The notes: a model not told the origin generated them from the letters alone. A stretch of 64,000 nt of DNA from Candidatus Borkfalkia faecavium (GCA_019114755.1 DXEW01000005.1:62001-126000), one strand, 5' to 3'; shown: positions 36,561-45,624, counted from the stretch's first letter. Numbers and translations: made by a program.

Positions 36561-37513
36561 AACAGACGCTGCAAGAGATGGCCGTGCGGCTCAGACAGCT
36601 GCACAGCGCCGCGATTTTTTGCCATATGCGCCCCGACGGCGACACGCTCGGTGCGGCGATGGGGCTGAAGGCGATGCTGGAACAATGCGGTGTCCGCTGC
36701 AGCGTCGCGTGCGAGAGCGCCATCCCGCAGAAGTTTTTCTTTCTGCCGGGGATGGATGGCATCGGCAAGGCGCCGGACGCTTCGGCAGAGGCGTATATCG
36801 CCGTCGACTGCAGCGAAACGCACCGCCTCGGCACCCTCTCGGAAGCCTTCGAGCGGGCGAAAAAGGTCAAGTTCAACATCGACCACCACATCTCCAATTC
36901 CCGTTACGGCGACTATTATTTTGTGGAAGACCGCGCGGCGACGTGCGAGATCGTGGCGGAGCTCGCTTCGCATCTCGGCGTGCCGATGACGCCCCTGTGC
37001 GCCAACTATCTGCTCCTCGGCATCAGTTCGGATACGGGGAACTTCGCGCACAAGAACGTGACGCAGGCCACCTTTGCCGCCGCGGCGGACCTCGTTTCCA
37101 AGGGGGCGGAGATCTATCCCATCCAGTACAATCTCTTCAAGAGGCAGTCGGCGGCGCGGGCGCTCTTGTTCGGGCGCACGATGTCTGCCATCCGCTATTT
37201 TGAAGGGGGTAAGATCGCCTTTATCAGCGTCTCGGCGGAGCAGCTGAAGGCGTGCGGCGCCACGTCCGATATGGCGGAGGGGTTCATCGACTTCCCGCTG
37301 TCCGTCGACGGGGTAGAAGTCGCCGTCTGCCTGCTGGAGACGGGAAAAGAGCGGTATAAGATCTCCCTTCGTTCCAAGGGGAAAGCGGACGTCAACGCCG
37401 TCGCCTCCGTGTACGGCGGGGGCGGGCATGTGCTCGCCAGCGGCTGCATGATCTCCGGGTGCCTGGAAGAGGTGATCGACAAACTGCGCTTTACCATCTC
37501 GCAGTATCTGTAA
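36557..37513 (+). CDS. nrnA: DHH-family oligoribonuclease/pAp phosphatase
   Basis: A 318-residue nanoRNase of the DHH/DHHA1 group. Metal ligands in FCHMRPDGDTLGAAMG, VDCSE, and the DHH triplet in FNIDHHISNSRYGD; the C-terminal DHHA1 motif is VYGGGGHVLASGC. It degrades 2-5-mer RNAs and pAp. Coupled to rbfA, as in many Firmicutes. Confidence 0.92.
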   Translation: MKQTLQEMAVRLRQLHSAAIFCHMRPDGDTLGAAMGLKAMLEQCGVRCSVACESAIPQKFFFLPGMDGIGKAPDASAEAYIAVDCSETHRLGTLSEAFERAKKVKFNIDHHISNSRYGDYYFVEDRAATCEIVAELASHLGVPMTPLCANYLLLGISSDTGNFAHKNVTQATFAAAADLVSKGAEIYPIQYNLFKRQSAARALLFGRTMSAIRYFEGGKIAFISVSAEQLKACGATSDMAEGFIDFPLSVDGVEVAVCLLETGKERYKISLRSKGKADVNAVASVYGGGGHVLASGCMISGCLEEVIDKLRFTISQYL

Positions 37514-37611
37514 ACTACACGGGCGGGCCGCAGAGGGCGCGCCCTTTCGCTATCAAAAATCACAGCCGGGCGAGCCGGGCTTACCTGCCGCCGGCGTTGA
37601 AGGAGACGCTT

Positions 37612-38463
37612 TTGAGCAGCAGCGGATTTATCAATTACAACAAAGAGAGCGGCATTTCCAGCGCGGCGGCGGTATCGTTCGTCAAGCGCCTGAGCGGCAT
37701 TCCCTGCGGGCATATGGGCACGCTCGACCCGTTGGCGAGCGGCGTCCTTCCCGTGGCCGTCGGCAACGCCTCCCGCCTTTTCAACTATTTATTGGATAAA
37801 CAGAAGGTGTACCGCGCCGTGTTCCGCTTCGGCACGGAGACGGACACCTTAGACTGCACGGGCGAAACGCTGCAAAGCGGCCTTCCCGTCCCTTCGCAAG
37901 AGGCTGTCTGCGCGGCGCTGCCCGCCTTTATCGGCGATATCGAGCAGGTGCCGCCGCAGTACAGCGCCAAGAGCGTGGGCGGCGTGCGCGCATATAAGCT
38001 GGCGCGGCAGGGAGTGAAGGCGGAGCTTGCCCCCAAGGCGGTGCGCATAGACTTTATCGACTGCGTGCGGCAGGTATCGGACGACAGCTTTGAATTTCTC
38101 ATCGGCTGCGGCGGCGGCACCTATATCCGCTCGCTGGCGAGAGACATCGCCGCGCGCTGCGGCACTTGCGCCGTCATGACCTCGCTGATCCGCGAAAAGA
38201 GCGGCGTCTTTTGTATCGAAAACAGCGTCACCCGCGCCCGTCTGCAAGAGGAGGGGTGGGAAAAATTCCTCATCCCGCCGCAAGACGCCTTCTCCATGCC
38301 CGAACTGTTTTACGAGGGAAGGGAAGCGGAGCGCCTGATGCAGGGCCAGCGGCTGGCGTGCGGGCAGCCCGAGGGCGAATACAAGCTGTTTTTCGGCGGC
38401 GGCTTTTACGGCATCGCCGAGGTCAAGGAGGGCTGCGTGCGGGCGAAGGTGAAACTGATATGA
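37612..38463 (+). CDS. truB: tRNA pseudouridine-55 synthase
   Basis: A 283-residue TruB with catalytic Asp in GHMGTLDPLASGVLPV, the YRA box (KVYRAVFRFG) and the conserved GGTYIRSLARDI. The long upstream open frame is not used; TTG at 37612 has AAGGAG 6 nt before it and aligns with the family start (GFINYNKESGISS). The 98-nt gap before it holds no gene. Confidence 0.92.
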   Translation: MSSSGFINYNKESGISSAAAVSFVKRLSGIPCGHMGTLDPLASGVLPVAVGNASRLFNYLLDKQKVYRAVFRFGTETDTLDCTGETLQSGLPVPSQEAVCAALPAFIGDIEQVPPQYSAKSVGGVRAYKLARQGVKAELAPKAVRIDFIDCVRQVSDDSFEFLIGCGGGTYIRSLARDIAARCGTCAVMTSLIREKSGVFCIENSVTRARLQEEGWEKFLIPPQDAFSMPELFYEGREAERLMQGQRLACGQPEGEYKLFFGGGFYGIAEVKEGCVRAKVKLI

Positions 38464-39353
38464 GTACAGCCATGCAGATCATCGATCACGGCACGGGGAG
38501 CCTGCAGCAAGATTGCGTCCTGCTGCTGGGGTATTTTGACGGCGTGCATATCGGCCACAGGAAGCTGATCGCCAAGGCGAAAGCGATCGCGGCAGAACGT
38601 GGCTACCTTGTGGGCATCACCACCTTTTACGATTCGAAAAACGGCAGGCAGATCTATACGTTTGCCGAGCGCGTGTGTTTGTTTGAACAGCTCGGCATCG
38701 ATTTTGTCTATGCCGCCGCCTTCGACGGGCGTTTTCGCGCCACCGAAGGGGACGATTTTCTGCGGCACGTCTGTGAACGTCTGTCCGTGCGCGCCTTCGT
38801 GTGCGGGGCAGACTACACCTACGGCAAGGATGCCGCCGGCAATACGGGAACGCTCCGCGCCTTTTGTGAAGACAGGGGTATCCCGCTGTATGTGGAAGAG
38901 CTGGTCAATTTTTCCGGCGAAAAGGCGGCGTCGGCGCAGGCAAAGCGGTATCTGGACGCGGGCGACGTGCAGGGGCTTGCCCGGCTTTTGGGAGCTCCGT
39001 ACTTTATCTGCGGCACCGTCTCCACGGAAGGGCGGCAGGTAGGCAGAAAGCTGGGTTTCCCCACGGCGAATATCCATTTGGCGGCGGAAAAATACCCGCT
39101 GCAAAGCGGCGTATACGCCGTGCATCTGCCCATCGAGGGCAAAGTCTACCGCGGCATCGCCAACTACGGGCCGCGCCCCACCTTCGGCGACGACAGGGTG
39201 GTGTTGGAGATCTTTGCCGACGGCTATCACGGCGACCTGTACGGGAAGAAGCTTTGCGTGTACTTTGACGCCCGCATCCGCGGCGTCCGCAAATTTGGCG
39301 ACGCGGCGCAGCTGCAGCGCCAATTAGAAAAAGATCTGGAGAGCATACGATGA
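38460..39353 (+). CDS. ribF: Bifunctional riboflavin kinase/FAD synthetase
   Basis: A 297-residue enzyme. The FMN adenylyltransferase half has LLGYFDGVHIGHRKLI; the C-terminal flavokinase half has RKLGFPTANIHLA and VYRGIANYGPRPTFGDD. ATG overlaps the truB stop by 4 nt. truB-ribF adjacency is standard. Confidence 0.95.
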   Translation: MSTAMQIIDHGTGSLQQDCVLLLGYFDGVHIGHRKLIAKAKAIAAERGYLVGITTFYDSKNGRQIYTFAERVCLFEQLGIDFVYAAAFDGRFRATEGDDFLRHVCERLSVRAFVCGADYTYGKDAAGNTGTLRAFCEDRGIPLYVEELVNFSGEKAASAQAKRYLDAGDVQGLARLLGAPYFICGTVSTEGRQVGRKLGFPTANIHLAAEKYPLQSGVYAVHLPIEGKVYRGIANYGPRPTFGDDRVVLEIFADGYHGDLYGKKLCVYFDARIRGVRKFGDAAQLQRQLEKDLESIR

Positions 39354-40195
39354 TACAGTTTGGCCCGAGCGGCAACAGCGAAAGTTTTTATGCGCAGGGG
39401 TATTCGCATACAGAGCAGTCGGCAAAATTCGTGCACGACATGGGATTAGACTGCTTTGAATATTCCTTCGGCAGGGGCGTGCGGATGAGCGAGGCGAAGG
39501 CGATCTCCATCGGAGAGGCGTTCGCGGCGCAGAATGTGGCCATCAGCGTGCACGCGCCCTATTACATCAATTTTGCCAATCCCTCCGACGAAAGCGCGCA
39601 AAATTCCTACAATTATGTGCTGGACAGCGGCAGGATGCTGCAATTGATGGGGGGCAAGCGGTGCGTGTTCCACAGCGCCACGCAAGGGAAGATGGAGCGC
39701 GAGGCGGCGGTGGCGCTGACCGAGACGCGCCTGAAAGTGCTGCGCGACTACATTTACATGAACAATTTGCAGGATCTGTATTTCTGCCCCGAAACGATGG
39801 GCAAGATCGCGCAGATCGGCACGCTGGAAGAGGTCGTACGCTTTTGCAAGATCGACAAGGTGTTTCTCCCCGCCGTCGATTTCGGGCACCTGAACGCCAG
39901 GGAGCAGGGGAGCCTGCGGACTGTTTCCGACTATAAAGAGCGTTTGGAATATATGATCGCCGAGCTCGGCTACGAGCGTGTCAAGCACTTCCACGTGCAT
40001 TTTTCCAAGATCCAGTATTCCGCCAAGGGCGAGGTGCGGCACCTGACCTTTGCCGATACCGTGTATGGGCCGGAATTCGAGCCGCTGGCGGAAGCGCTCA
40101 AGGAACTTAAATTGGAGCCGTATATCGTCAGCGAATCGGCGGGCACGCAGGCGGAAGACGCTTTGGAGATGAAAAAAATTTATCAGGCATTGTGA
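39350..40195 (+). CDS. nfo: Endonuclease IV-like AP endonuclease
   Basis: A 281-residue TIM-barrel. Metal-ligand pattern of the family is visible: His in ISVHAPYY, His in CVFHSAT, Glu in CPETMGK, Asp/His in VDFGHLNA, His in FHVHFSKI, and a final Glu in VSESAG. It cuts DNA at abasic sites. It overlaps ribF by 4 nt. Confidence 0.87.
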   Translation: MIQFGPSGNSESFYAQGYSHTEQSAKFVHDMGLDCFEYSFGRGVRMSEAKAISIGEAFAAQNVAISVHAPYYINFANPSDESAQNSYNYVLDSGRMLQLMGGKRCVFHSATQGKMEREAAVALTETRLKVLRDYIYMNNLQDLYFCPETMGKIAQIGTLEEVVRFCKIDKVFLPAVDFGHLNAREQGSLRTVSDYKERLEYMIAELGYERVKHFHVHFSKIQYSAKGEVRHLTFADTVYGPEFEPLAEALKELKLEPYIVSESAGTQAEDALEMKKIYQAL

Positions 40196-40290
40196 GCGTC
40201 AAAGTAAAATAGCGGTGCACGGATGTGCGGCCGATGCTACCCGTCCGCGTGCGTCAAACTGAAATATTGCTAAAATGTTTAGCGTATAAA

Positions 40291-40319
40291 TTGACTTGCC
40301 TGCGAGAATTTGGTATAAT
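40291..40319 (+). promoter_or_regulatory. Promoter placing +1 at the ATG of the M24 peptidase gene
   Basis: -35 TTGACT (40291-40296), 17-nt spacer, -10 TATAAT (40314-40319). Only six bases (ATTTTT) separate the -10 from the ATG at 40326, so the mRNA is predicted to be leaderless. Confidence 0.85.
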
Positions 40320-40325
40320 ATTTTT

Positions 40326-41375
40326 ATGGACAACACGAAAAAAATTTTTCGCGAAGTCAACGCGGAGGCGATGCTCACGGCAGACGAAGACCTGCGCCGT
40401 TACCTGACCGGTTTTCCTTCCAGCTTCGGCTATGTATATACCGATGCGGGCGAAAGCGTGTTCTTCACCGACCCGCGCTACGCGGAAGCCGCCAAACAGG
40501 CGCTCGCGGGCACGTTTACCGCCGTCGAGATCGCGCGTTCGGAAGACGCCGTTTTAGAGTATGTGAAGGAAAAAGGGATCCGCTCGCTGGCTGTTCCCTT
40601 TGAACGGGTGAGCCTGCCGCTCTACGAAAAGCTGCATAAGCAGCGCTGGAAGCTGACAGACAGCATGCCCGCGTTCACGGCAGCCATGGCGCATAAAGAC
40701 GGGCACGAGCTTGCCTGTATCCGCGAGGCATGCCGCATCGCCGAAGAGGCGTTTGCGCTCCTTCTTCCCGAACTGAAAGAGGGGATGACGGAGCTGGAAG
40801 CGGCGGGCCTGCTCGAATACCTGATGCTGCGCGGCGGGGCAGAGGACCGCTCGTTCAAGACGATCGCGGCCTTCGGCAGGAATACCTCCGTGCCGCACCA
40901 CGCGTCGGGCACGGCGAAGCTGCAAAACGGCATGCCCGTGCTGCTCGACTTCGGCTGCAAGTACGGCGGCTATTGTTCGGACATGACGCGCACCTTCTGT
41001 TTCGGCAAGCCGGATGCGGAATTCAAACAGGCATATATGGCTGTATTGGAAGCGCATATGGCCGCGGCGGAGGGCATCCGTGCGGGGCAGACGGGGAAGC
41101 AGGCAGACGCCTTGGCGCGCGATGTGTTGGCGGGCTACGGCTACGACAAGTTCTTTACCCACTCGCTCGGGCACGGGATCGGCATCAACATCCACGAATA
41201 TCCCACCCTCGGCCCGCGCAGCGAGCATATCCTGGAAGAGAACATGGTGTTTTCCATCGAGCCAGGCGTATATTTTGAAGGGAAGTTCGGCATCCGCATC
41301 GAAGACAGCGCCTGTATGGCGGGCGGCCGCGCAGAGAGCTTCATGCGCTCGGCAAAAGAGCTGATCGTCTTATAA
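40326..41375 (+). CDS. M24 family Xaa-Pro peptidase
   Basis: A 349-residue aminopeptidase: creatinase-like N-terminal domain, then the pita-bread domain with ligands Asp (LLDFGCKYGGYCSDMTRTF, two), His (THSLGHGIG), Glu (SIEPGVYFEG) and Glu (IRIEDSA). It cleaves residues preceding proline. No SD is present; the strong promoter just upstream predicts leaderless translation. efp follows, a common arrangement in Firmicutes. Confidence 0.92.
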   Translation: MDNTKKIFREVNAEAMLTADEDLRRYLTGFPSSFGYVYTDAGESVFFTDPRYAEAAKQALAGTFTAVEIARSEDAVLEYVKEKGIRSLAVPFERVSLPLYEKLHKQRWKLTDSMPAFTAAMAHKDGHELACIREACRIAEEAFALLLPELKEGMTELEAAGLLEYLMLRGGAEDRSFKTIAAFGRNTSVPHHASGTAKLQNGMPVLLDFGCKYGGYCSDMTRTFCFGKPDAEFKQAYMAVLEAHMAAAEGIRAGQTGKQADALARDVLAGYGYDKFFTHSLGHGIGINIHEYPTLGPRSEHILEENMVFSIEPGVYFEGKFGIRIEDSACMAGGRAESFMRSAKELIVL

Positions 41376-41422
41376 TTTCGTTATAAAATAATAGTTGATA
41401 TATTTACAAGGAGACATATTTT

Positions 41423-41980
41423 ATGATCGCAGCAGGAGATATCAGAAAGGGTGTTACCATCGAATACAACGGCAACGTGTACGTCGTGGTCGAGTTCCAG
41501 CACGTCAAGCCCGGCAAGGGCGCGGCGTTCGTGCGCACCAAGCTCAAGAACGTGGTGACGGGCGCGGTGCTCGAGCAGACCTTCAACCCTTCGGAAAAGC
41601 TGGAAAACGCGCACATCGAGACGAAGAAGATGACCTATTCGTATTCGGACGGCGATCTGTACTATTTCATGGACGAAGAGTTCAACCTGACGCCGCTCAA
41701 TCACGAGCAGGTGGAAGACGCGCTCAAGTATATCAAAGAGAACGACACGGTGACCGTGCGCTTCTATAAGGGTACGGCTTTCTCCGTCGAGTGCGAGAAC
41801 TTCGTCGAGCTGAAGATCGTCGAGGCGGAGCCGGGCGTGCGCGGCAACACGGCGACCAACGCCACCAAGATGGCGACGCTGGAGACGGGCGCGAAGATCC
41901 AGGTGCCCATGTTCGTCAACGAGGGCGAAGTCATCCGCGTGGATACGCGTACCGGCGAGTACATGGAACGCGTCAAATAA
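41423..41980 (+). CDS. efp: Elongation factor P
   Basis: A 185-residue factor that relieves ribosome stalling at polyproline. Three barrel domains; the modification-site loop reads [15 protein letters not shown], with lysine at the tip and no proline ring typical of some clades. C-terminal signature [28 protein letters not shown]. Confidence 0.96.
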   Translation: MIAAGDIRKGVTIEYNGNVYVVVEFQHVKPGKGAAFVRTKLKNVVTGAVLEQTFNPSEKLENAHIETKKMTYSYSDGDLYYFMDEEFNLTPLNHEQVEDALKYIKENDTVTVRFYKGTAFSVECENFVELKIVEAEPGVRGNTATNATKMATLETGAKIQVPMFVNEGEVIRVDTRTGEYMERVK

Positions 41981-41996
41981 TTTAAGATCGACATCG

Positions 41997-42030
41997 AGAG
42001 CCGTTCGGCAGTGCGCCGCTACGGCTCTTT
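41997..42030 (+). terminator. Weak terminator-like hairpin after efp
   Basis: AGAGCCGT/ACGGCTCT stem with a 16-nt loop and only TTT; probably partial read-through into dtd. Confidence 0.5.
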
Positions 42031-42052
42031 CGTCTGTTGAGAGGTAACTTAT

Positions 42053-42490
42053 ATGCGGGCTGTGATCCAGCGGGTCAAAAAGACGTCGCTCTCCGTGGGC
42101 GGGCAGTCGATCTCCGAAATCGAGGGCGGCCTCGCCGTCTATCTGGCGGTATCGCCTGCCGACAGCGAAAAAAGCGCCGCGCTGATGGCAAAAAAGATCG
42201 CCATGCTGCGCGTCTTTGAAGACGGGCAGGGCAAGATGAATCTCTCCGTGCAGGACGTGCGGGGCGAGGTGCTGCTCATCTCGCAGTTCACGCTGTACGG
42301 AGACTGTTCGCACGGCAACAGGCCGAGCTTTATCGGCGCGGCGCGGCCGGAACAGGCGCAGCCGCTGTACGAGCGCACGGCGGAGGCGATCGCGGCATAC
42401 GGCATCCCCGTCAAGACGGGCGTGTTCGGGGCGGATATGCAGATAGAACAGCACAACGACGGACCTGTGACCATACTCTACGACTGTTGA
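42053..42490 (+). CDS. dtd: D-aminoacyl-tRNA deacylase
   Basis: A 145-residue proofreading enzyme that removes D-amino acids from tRNA. MRAVIQRVKKTSLSV, SQFTLYGDCSHGNRPSF and the cross-subunit Gly-Pro motif in NDGPVTILYD are present. SD GAGAGG. Confidence 0.95.
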   Translation: MRAVIQRVKKTSLSVGGQSISEIEGGLAVYLAVSPADSEKSAALMAKKIAMLRVFEDGQGKMNLSVQDVRGEVLLISQFTLYGDCSHGNRPSFIGAARPEQAQPLYERTAEAIAAYGIPVKTGVFGADMQIEQHNDGPVTILYDC

Positions 42491-42495
42491 ATGCT

Positions 42496-43335
42496 ATGAA
42501 GATACAATACTTAGGAACGGCGGCGGCGGAGGGCTTCCCGGCGGTATTTTGCAACTGCGGCGCATGTACGAGGGCGCGGGCAGATCTGCCCGCGCAGCTG
42601 CGCACACGCTCGCAGATGCTCATCGACGGAACACTCCTCGTCGATTTTCCGCCGGACACATATATGCACACCCTGCGCTTTGGCTTCGACCTGTCGGCGG
42701 TACGCACGCTCTTGGTCACCCATTCGCATACCGACCACTTTTACGCGCAGGAATTTGTCAACCGCGGCTATAAATTTGCGCAGGGCATGCGCGCGGAAGG
42801 GCTCGACCTCTTTGCCAACAAAGAGGTGCTTTCCGTCTTTGCCGAGGGGACGCGGCGTGAGATGCGGCAAGAAGTTTCCGAACATATCCGCCTGCATGCG
42901 GTGCGGCCGTTTGAACGGTTCACGGCGGGGGAGTACGAGATCATCGCCCTGCCCGCCGAACACACCCCGCAGGAAGAGGCGCTCATATACTGCATTTCGC
43001 GCGGCGGAAAGTCGCTGCTGTACTGCAACGACACGGGGCTGTTAGACGAAAAGTGCTACGCTTTTTTGGCAGAATGCGGCGTGCAGCTGGATGCCGTCAG
43101 CTTCGACTGCACCTTTGCCGACACCGCAGGCCCGCACTCTTCCCGCCATATGGGATTTGCGGAAAACGATATCGTGTGCGAAAAATTGGCAATATACGGC
43201 ATAATTTCGCCGGATGCGAAGTACTATGTCACACATTTTTCGCACAACAGCGCCCCTTTCCGCGAGAGGATCGAGAAGGAGGCGGAGCGGCGCGGCTATA
43301 TCGCCGCTTACGACGGCATGACGGCGCTGATCTGA
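42496..43335 (+). CDS. PhnP-like metallo-beta-lactamase-fold hydrolase
   Basis: A 279-residue MBL-fold phosphodiesterase-like protein. N-terminal MKIQYLGTAAAEGFPAVFC with a C-x-C-x-x-C pattern, HSHTDHFY metal motif, EHTPQEEALIY and NDTGL follow. The final histidine lies in YYVTHFSHNSAP. The ATG at 42496 has no SD and follows the dtd stop by 5 nt, so coupling is likely. The bases for this last motif coincide with copy F of the palindromic motif. Confidence 0.85.
   Translation: MKIQYLGTAAAEGFPAVFCNCGACTRARADLPAQLRTRSQMLIDGTLLVDFPPDTYMHTLRFGFDLSAVRTLLVTHSHTDHFYAQEFVNRGYKFAQGMRAEGLDLFANKEVLSVFAEGTRREMRQEVSEHIRLHAVRPFERFTAGEYEIIALPAEHTPQEEALIYCISRGGKSLLYCNDTGLLDEKCYAFLAECGVQLDAVSFDCTFADTAGPHSSRHMGFAENDIVCEKLAIYGIISPDAKYYVTHFSHNSAPFRERIEKEAERRGYIAAYDGMTALI
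43215..43236 (+). repeat. Palindromic-motif copy F inside the PhnP-like gene
   Basis: TGCGAAGTACTATGTCAC here is identical over 18 bases to copy E at 56391-56408, and 21 of 22 match when extended. Here it is in frame and encodes part of AKYYVTHFS. Confidence 0.55.
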
Positions 43336-43348
43336 TCCGCCTTTATAG

Positions 43349-43385
43349 GCGCGGGAGAAGTTTCTGCGCTTTGCCGCGCGTTTTT
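43349..43385 (+). terminator. Terminator after the PhnP-like gene
   Basis: GCGCGG (43349-43354) / CCGCGC (43374-43379), inner AGAA/TTCT pairing, then five T residues. Confidence 0.75.
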
Positions 43386-43387
43386 GT

Positions 43388-43416
43388 TTGTGCTTTGCGG
43401 CGGGTTATGGTATAAT
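43388..43416 (+). promoter_or_regulatory. Promoter of the ABC-F gene
   Basis: -35 TTGTGC (43388-43393), 17-nt spacer, -10 TATAAT (43411-43416). Confidence 0.75.
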
Positions 43417-43454
43417 AGCGGTAATAGTTTTTGATAGAAGAGGACGAGGCAGGA

Positions 43455-45032
43455 ATGTTGCAGGTAACCAACGTCAGTTTGCAGTATGGCAGCAAAAAAT
43501 TATTTGAAGACGTCAACTTAAAGTTTACAAAGGGGAATTGCTACGGCATCATCGGCGCCAACGGCGCGGGCAAATCTACCTTTTTGAAGATCCTTTCCGG
43601 CGAGATCGAACCGAACAAGGGCGAGGTGTCTTTGGGCAAAAACGAGCGCATGTCCGTGCTGATGCAGAACCAGAACGCCTACGACGATCAGACGGTGCTG
43701 CGCACGGTGATGCTGGGGCATAAGCACCTGGTCGATTTGATGGACGAGCGCGAGGCGCTGTACGCCAAGGCAGATTTTACCGATGAAGACGGCATCCGCG
43801 CCGGTGAGCTGGAGACGGAATTTGCCGAACTCGGCGGCTGGGAAGCGGAGTCGGACGCGGAGACGCTTTTGAACGAACTGGATATCCCGTCCGACTGTTT
43901 CCGTCAGCCGATGGGCGAGCTGGACGCAAAGCTCAAGGTCAAGGTATTGTTGGCGCAGGCGCTGTTCGGCAACCCCGACGTGCTGCTTTTGGACGAGCCG
44001 ACCAACAACCTCGACATCAAGACGGTGCGCTGGCTGGAAAATTACCTGCTCGAATTTGAGAACACCATCATCATCGTCTCCCACAACAGGCACTTTCTTA
44101 ACAAGGTGTGCACATATATCTGCGACGTCGATTACGGCAAGATCCAGCTGTTCCTCGGCAACTACGATTTCTGGTACCAGACCAGCCAGCTGATCGCGCG
44201 GCAGATGCGCGACCAGAACAAGAAGATGGAGCAGCGCGCCAAAGAACTGCAGGACTTCATCGCCCGCTTTGCCGCCAACGCTTCCAAATCAAAACAGGCG
44301 ACTTCGCGCAAAAAAGAGCTGGAGCGCCTGACCCTCAACGACATCAAGCCTTCTCTGCGCAAATACCCGTATATCGACTTCAAGTTCGAGCGCGAGATCG
44401 GCAACGACATTTTGGTAGTGGAAGGGCTGACCAAAGAGGGGTACTTCCAAGACCTCGACTTCATCGTGCAGAAAAACGACAAGATCGGCTTTGTCAGCGA
44501 CAAGAGCACCACGATCACCATGCTGTTCGATATTTTGACGGGAAAGGTGCAGCCGGACGCGGGCACGGTGCGCTGGGGCAAGACGATCATTTGCTCCTAT
44601 CTCCCCCAAAACAACAACGAATTCTTTGAAAATTGCGACATGACGCTGGTGGAATGGCTGAGCCAGTTCTCCAACGACCAATACGAGGAGTACCTGCGCG
44701 GATGGCTGGGCAGGATGCTGTTTTCGGGCGAAGAGGCGCTCAAAAAGGCGAAGGTCTTGTCGGGCGGCGAAAAGGTGCGCTGCATGCTCGCCAAAATGAT
44801 GCTCGAGGGCGGGAACTTTTTGATCATGGACGAGCCGACCAACCACCTCGACCTCGAATCGATCACGGCGCTCAACAACGGCATGAGCAACTTTAAGGGC
44901 TGCATGCTGTTCACCTCGCACGACCAGGAATTGATGAACACCGTATCCAACCGCATCATCGAGATCAACGGCAGCAAGACGTTCGACAAAAACGTCTCTT
45001 ACGACGAATATCTCGACATGACGAACAACTAA
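43455..45032 (+). CDS. ABC-F family ATPase (YkpA/YbiT-like)
   Basis: A 525-residue cytoplasmic protein with two ABC domains and no membrane part, of the ribosome-associated ABC-F class. First P-loop GANGAGKST is intact, but the first signature is degenerate (MGELDAKLKVKVLLAQALF). The second P-loop is also degenerate (GFVSDKSTTITML), while its signature LSGGEKVRCMLAKM and Walker B FLIMDEPTNHLD are intact. This split pattern is usual for the YkpA/YbiT subgroup. The linker helix region lies around residues 235-300. The ATG at 43455 has GAGG upstream. Confidence 0.9.
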   Translation: MLQVTNVSLQYGSKKLFEDVNLKFTKGNCYGIIGANGAGKSTFLKILSGEIEPNKGEVSLGKNERMSVLMQNQNAYDDQTVLRTVMLGHKHLVDLMDEREALYAKADFTDEDGIRAGELETEFAELGGWEAESDAETLLNELDIPSDCFRQPMGELDAKLKVKVLLAQALFGNPDVLLLDEPTNNLDIKTVRWLENYLLEFENTIIIVSHNRHFLNKVCTYICDVDYGKIQLFLGNYDFWYQTSQLIARQMRDQNKKMEQRAKELQDFIARFAANASKSKQATSRKKELERLTLNDIKPSLRKYPYIDFKFEREIGNDILVVEGLTKEGYFQDLDFIVQKNDKIGFVSDKSTTITMLFDILTGKVQPDAGTVRWGKTIICSYLPQNNNEFFENCDMTLVEWLSQFSNDQYEEYLRGWLGRMLFSGEEALKKAKVLSGGEKVRCMLAKMMLEGGNFLIMDEPTNHLDLESITALNNGMSNFKGCMLFTSHDQELMNTVSNRIIEINGSKTFDKNVSYDEYLDMTNN

Positions 45033-45038
45033 AACCGC

Positions 45039-45069
45039 AGCGGAAAGCGGATGGTTTTTCCGCTTTTTT
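45039..45069 (+). terminator. Terminator after ABC-F gene
   Basis: AGCGGAAA/TTTCCGCT with a 10-nt loop, ending in six T residues. Confidence 0.85.
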
Positions 45070-45097
45070 GCCAATATATTTTGTGAGGTATATGATC

Positions 45098-45469
45098 ATG
45101 GAAGAATATCAGCCGCAAAACAGCCCAGAGCAGGGCAACGGCAGCGGCAACAACGACGATTTTTCCCAGCGTAAGGCCGTCTGTGCGGTCGCCTATCTGT
45201 TCGGCATCCTCTTCTTTTTGCCGCTCATTCTCTACCCGAACGACGCTTTCGGCAAATTCCACGCCAACCAGTCGCTGGTGCTGCTCATCGTCTCCGTCTG
45301 CGGCAGCGTGGTATTCGGCATTTTGGCGCTGATCCCCATCGCAGGCATCATCCTGATGGCGGCGTTCAGCCTGCTGATGTTCGTGCTGTGCATCGTCGGC
45401 CTTGTCGGCGCGGCGCGGGGCGAAATGAAGGAACTGCCTGTCATCGGCAAATTCAAACTGATCAAGTGA
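45098..45469 (+). CDS. DUF4870/Tic20-like membrane protein
   Basis: A 123-residue protein with a polar Gln/Asn/Gly-rich N terminus followed by three hydrophobic helices (VCAVAYLFGILFFLPLIL, then two more). The motif FGKFHANQSLVLL matches the DUF4870 pattern (rFHakQaL). Function unknown. I prefer the ATG at 45098 (GAGG 9 nt before it) to one at 45092. Confidence 0.8.
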   Translation: MEEYQPQNSPEQGNGSGNNDDFSQRKAVCAVAYLFGILFFLPLILYPNDAFGKFHANQSLVLLIVSVCGSVVFGILALIPIAGIILMAAFSLLMFVLCIVGLVGAARGEMKELPVIGKFKLIK

Positions 45470-45475
45470 TTCGGC

Positions 45476-45499
45476 GGCTCCGCTCGGCGGGGCCGTTTT
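45476..45499 (+). terminator. Terminator after DUF4870 gene
   Basis: GGCTCC (45476-45481) pairs with GGGGCC (45489-45494), one G-U, then TTTT. The T run is also the start of the direct repeat described next. Confidence 0.6.
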
Positions 45500-45573
45500 C
45501 ATACCGTGCGGAAGGCGGCCCGTTTGCCGCCCGCTGCCCGTTATTTTAGTTTTCATACCGTGCGGAAGGCGGC
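45495..45573. repeat. Two perfect 25-bp direct repeats upstream of polA
   Basis: A 25-nt unit (starting GTTTTCATACCGTGCGGAAG) occurs at 45495-45519 and 45549-45573, spaced 54 nt start to start. Each copy ends in GGCGGC, which begins a GC-rich hairpin (in the first copy GGCGGC-ccgttt-GCCGCC). Confidence 0.85.
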
Positions 45574-45595
45574 GCGCCTTGCGGCACGTTTGCGC

Positions 45596-45624
45596 TTGCC
45601 AAAAACCGCGCGCTCTGTTATACT
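45596..45624 (+). promoter_or_regulatory. Promoter of polA
   Basis: -35 TTGCCA (45596-45601), 17-nt spacer, -10 TATACT (45619-45624). Confidence 0.8.
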
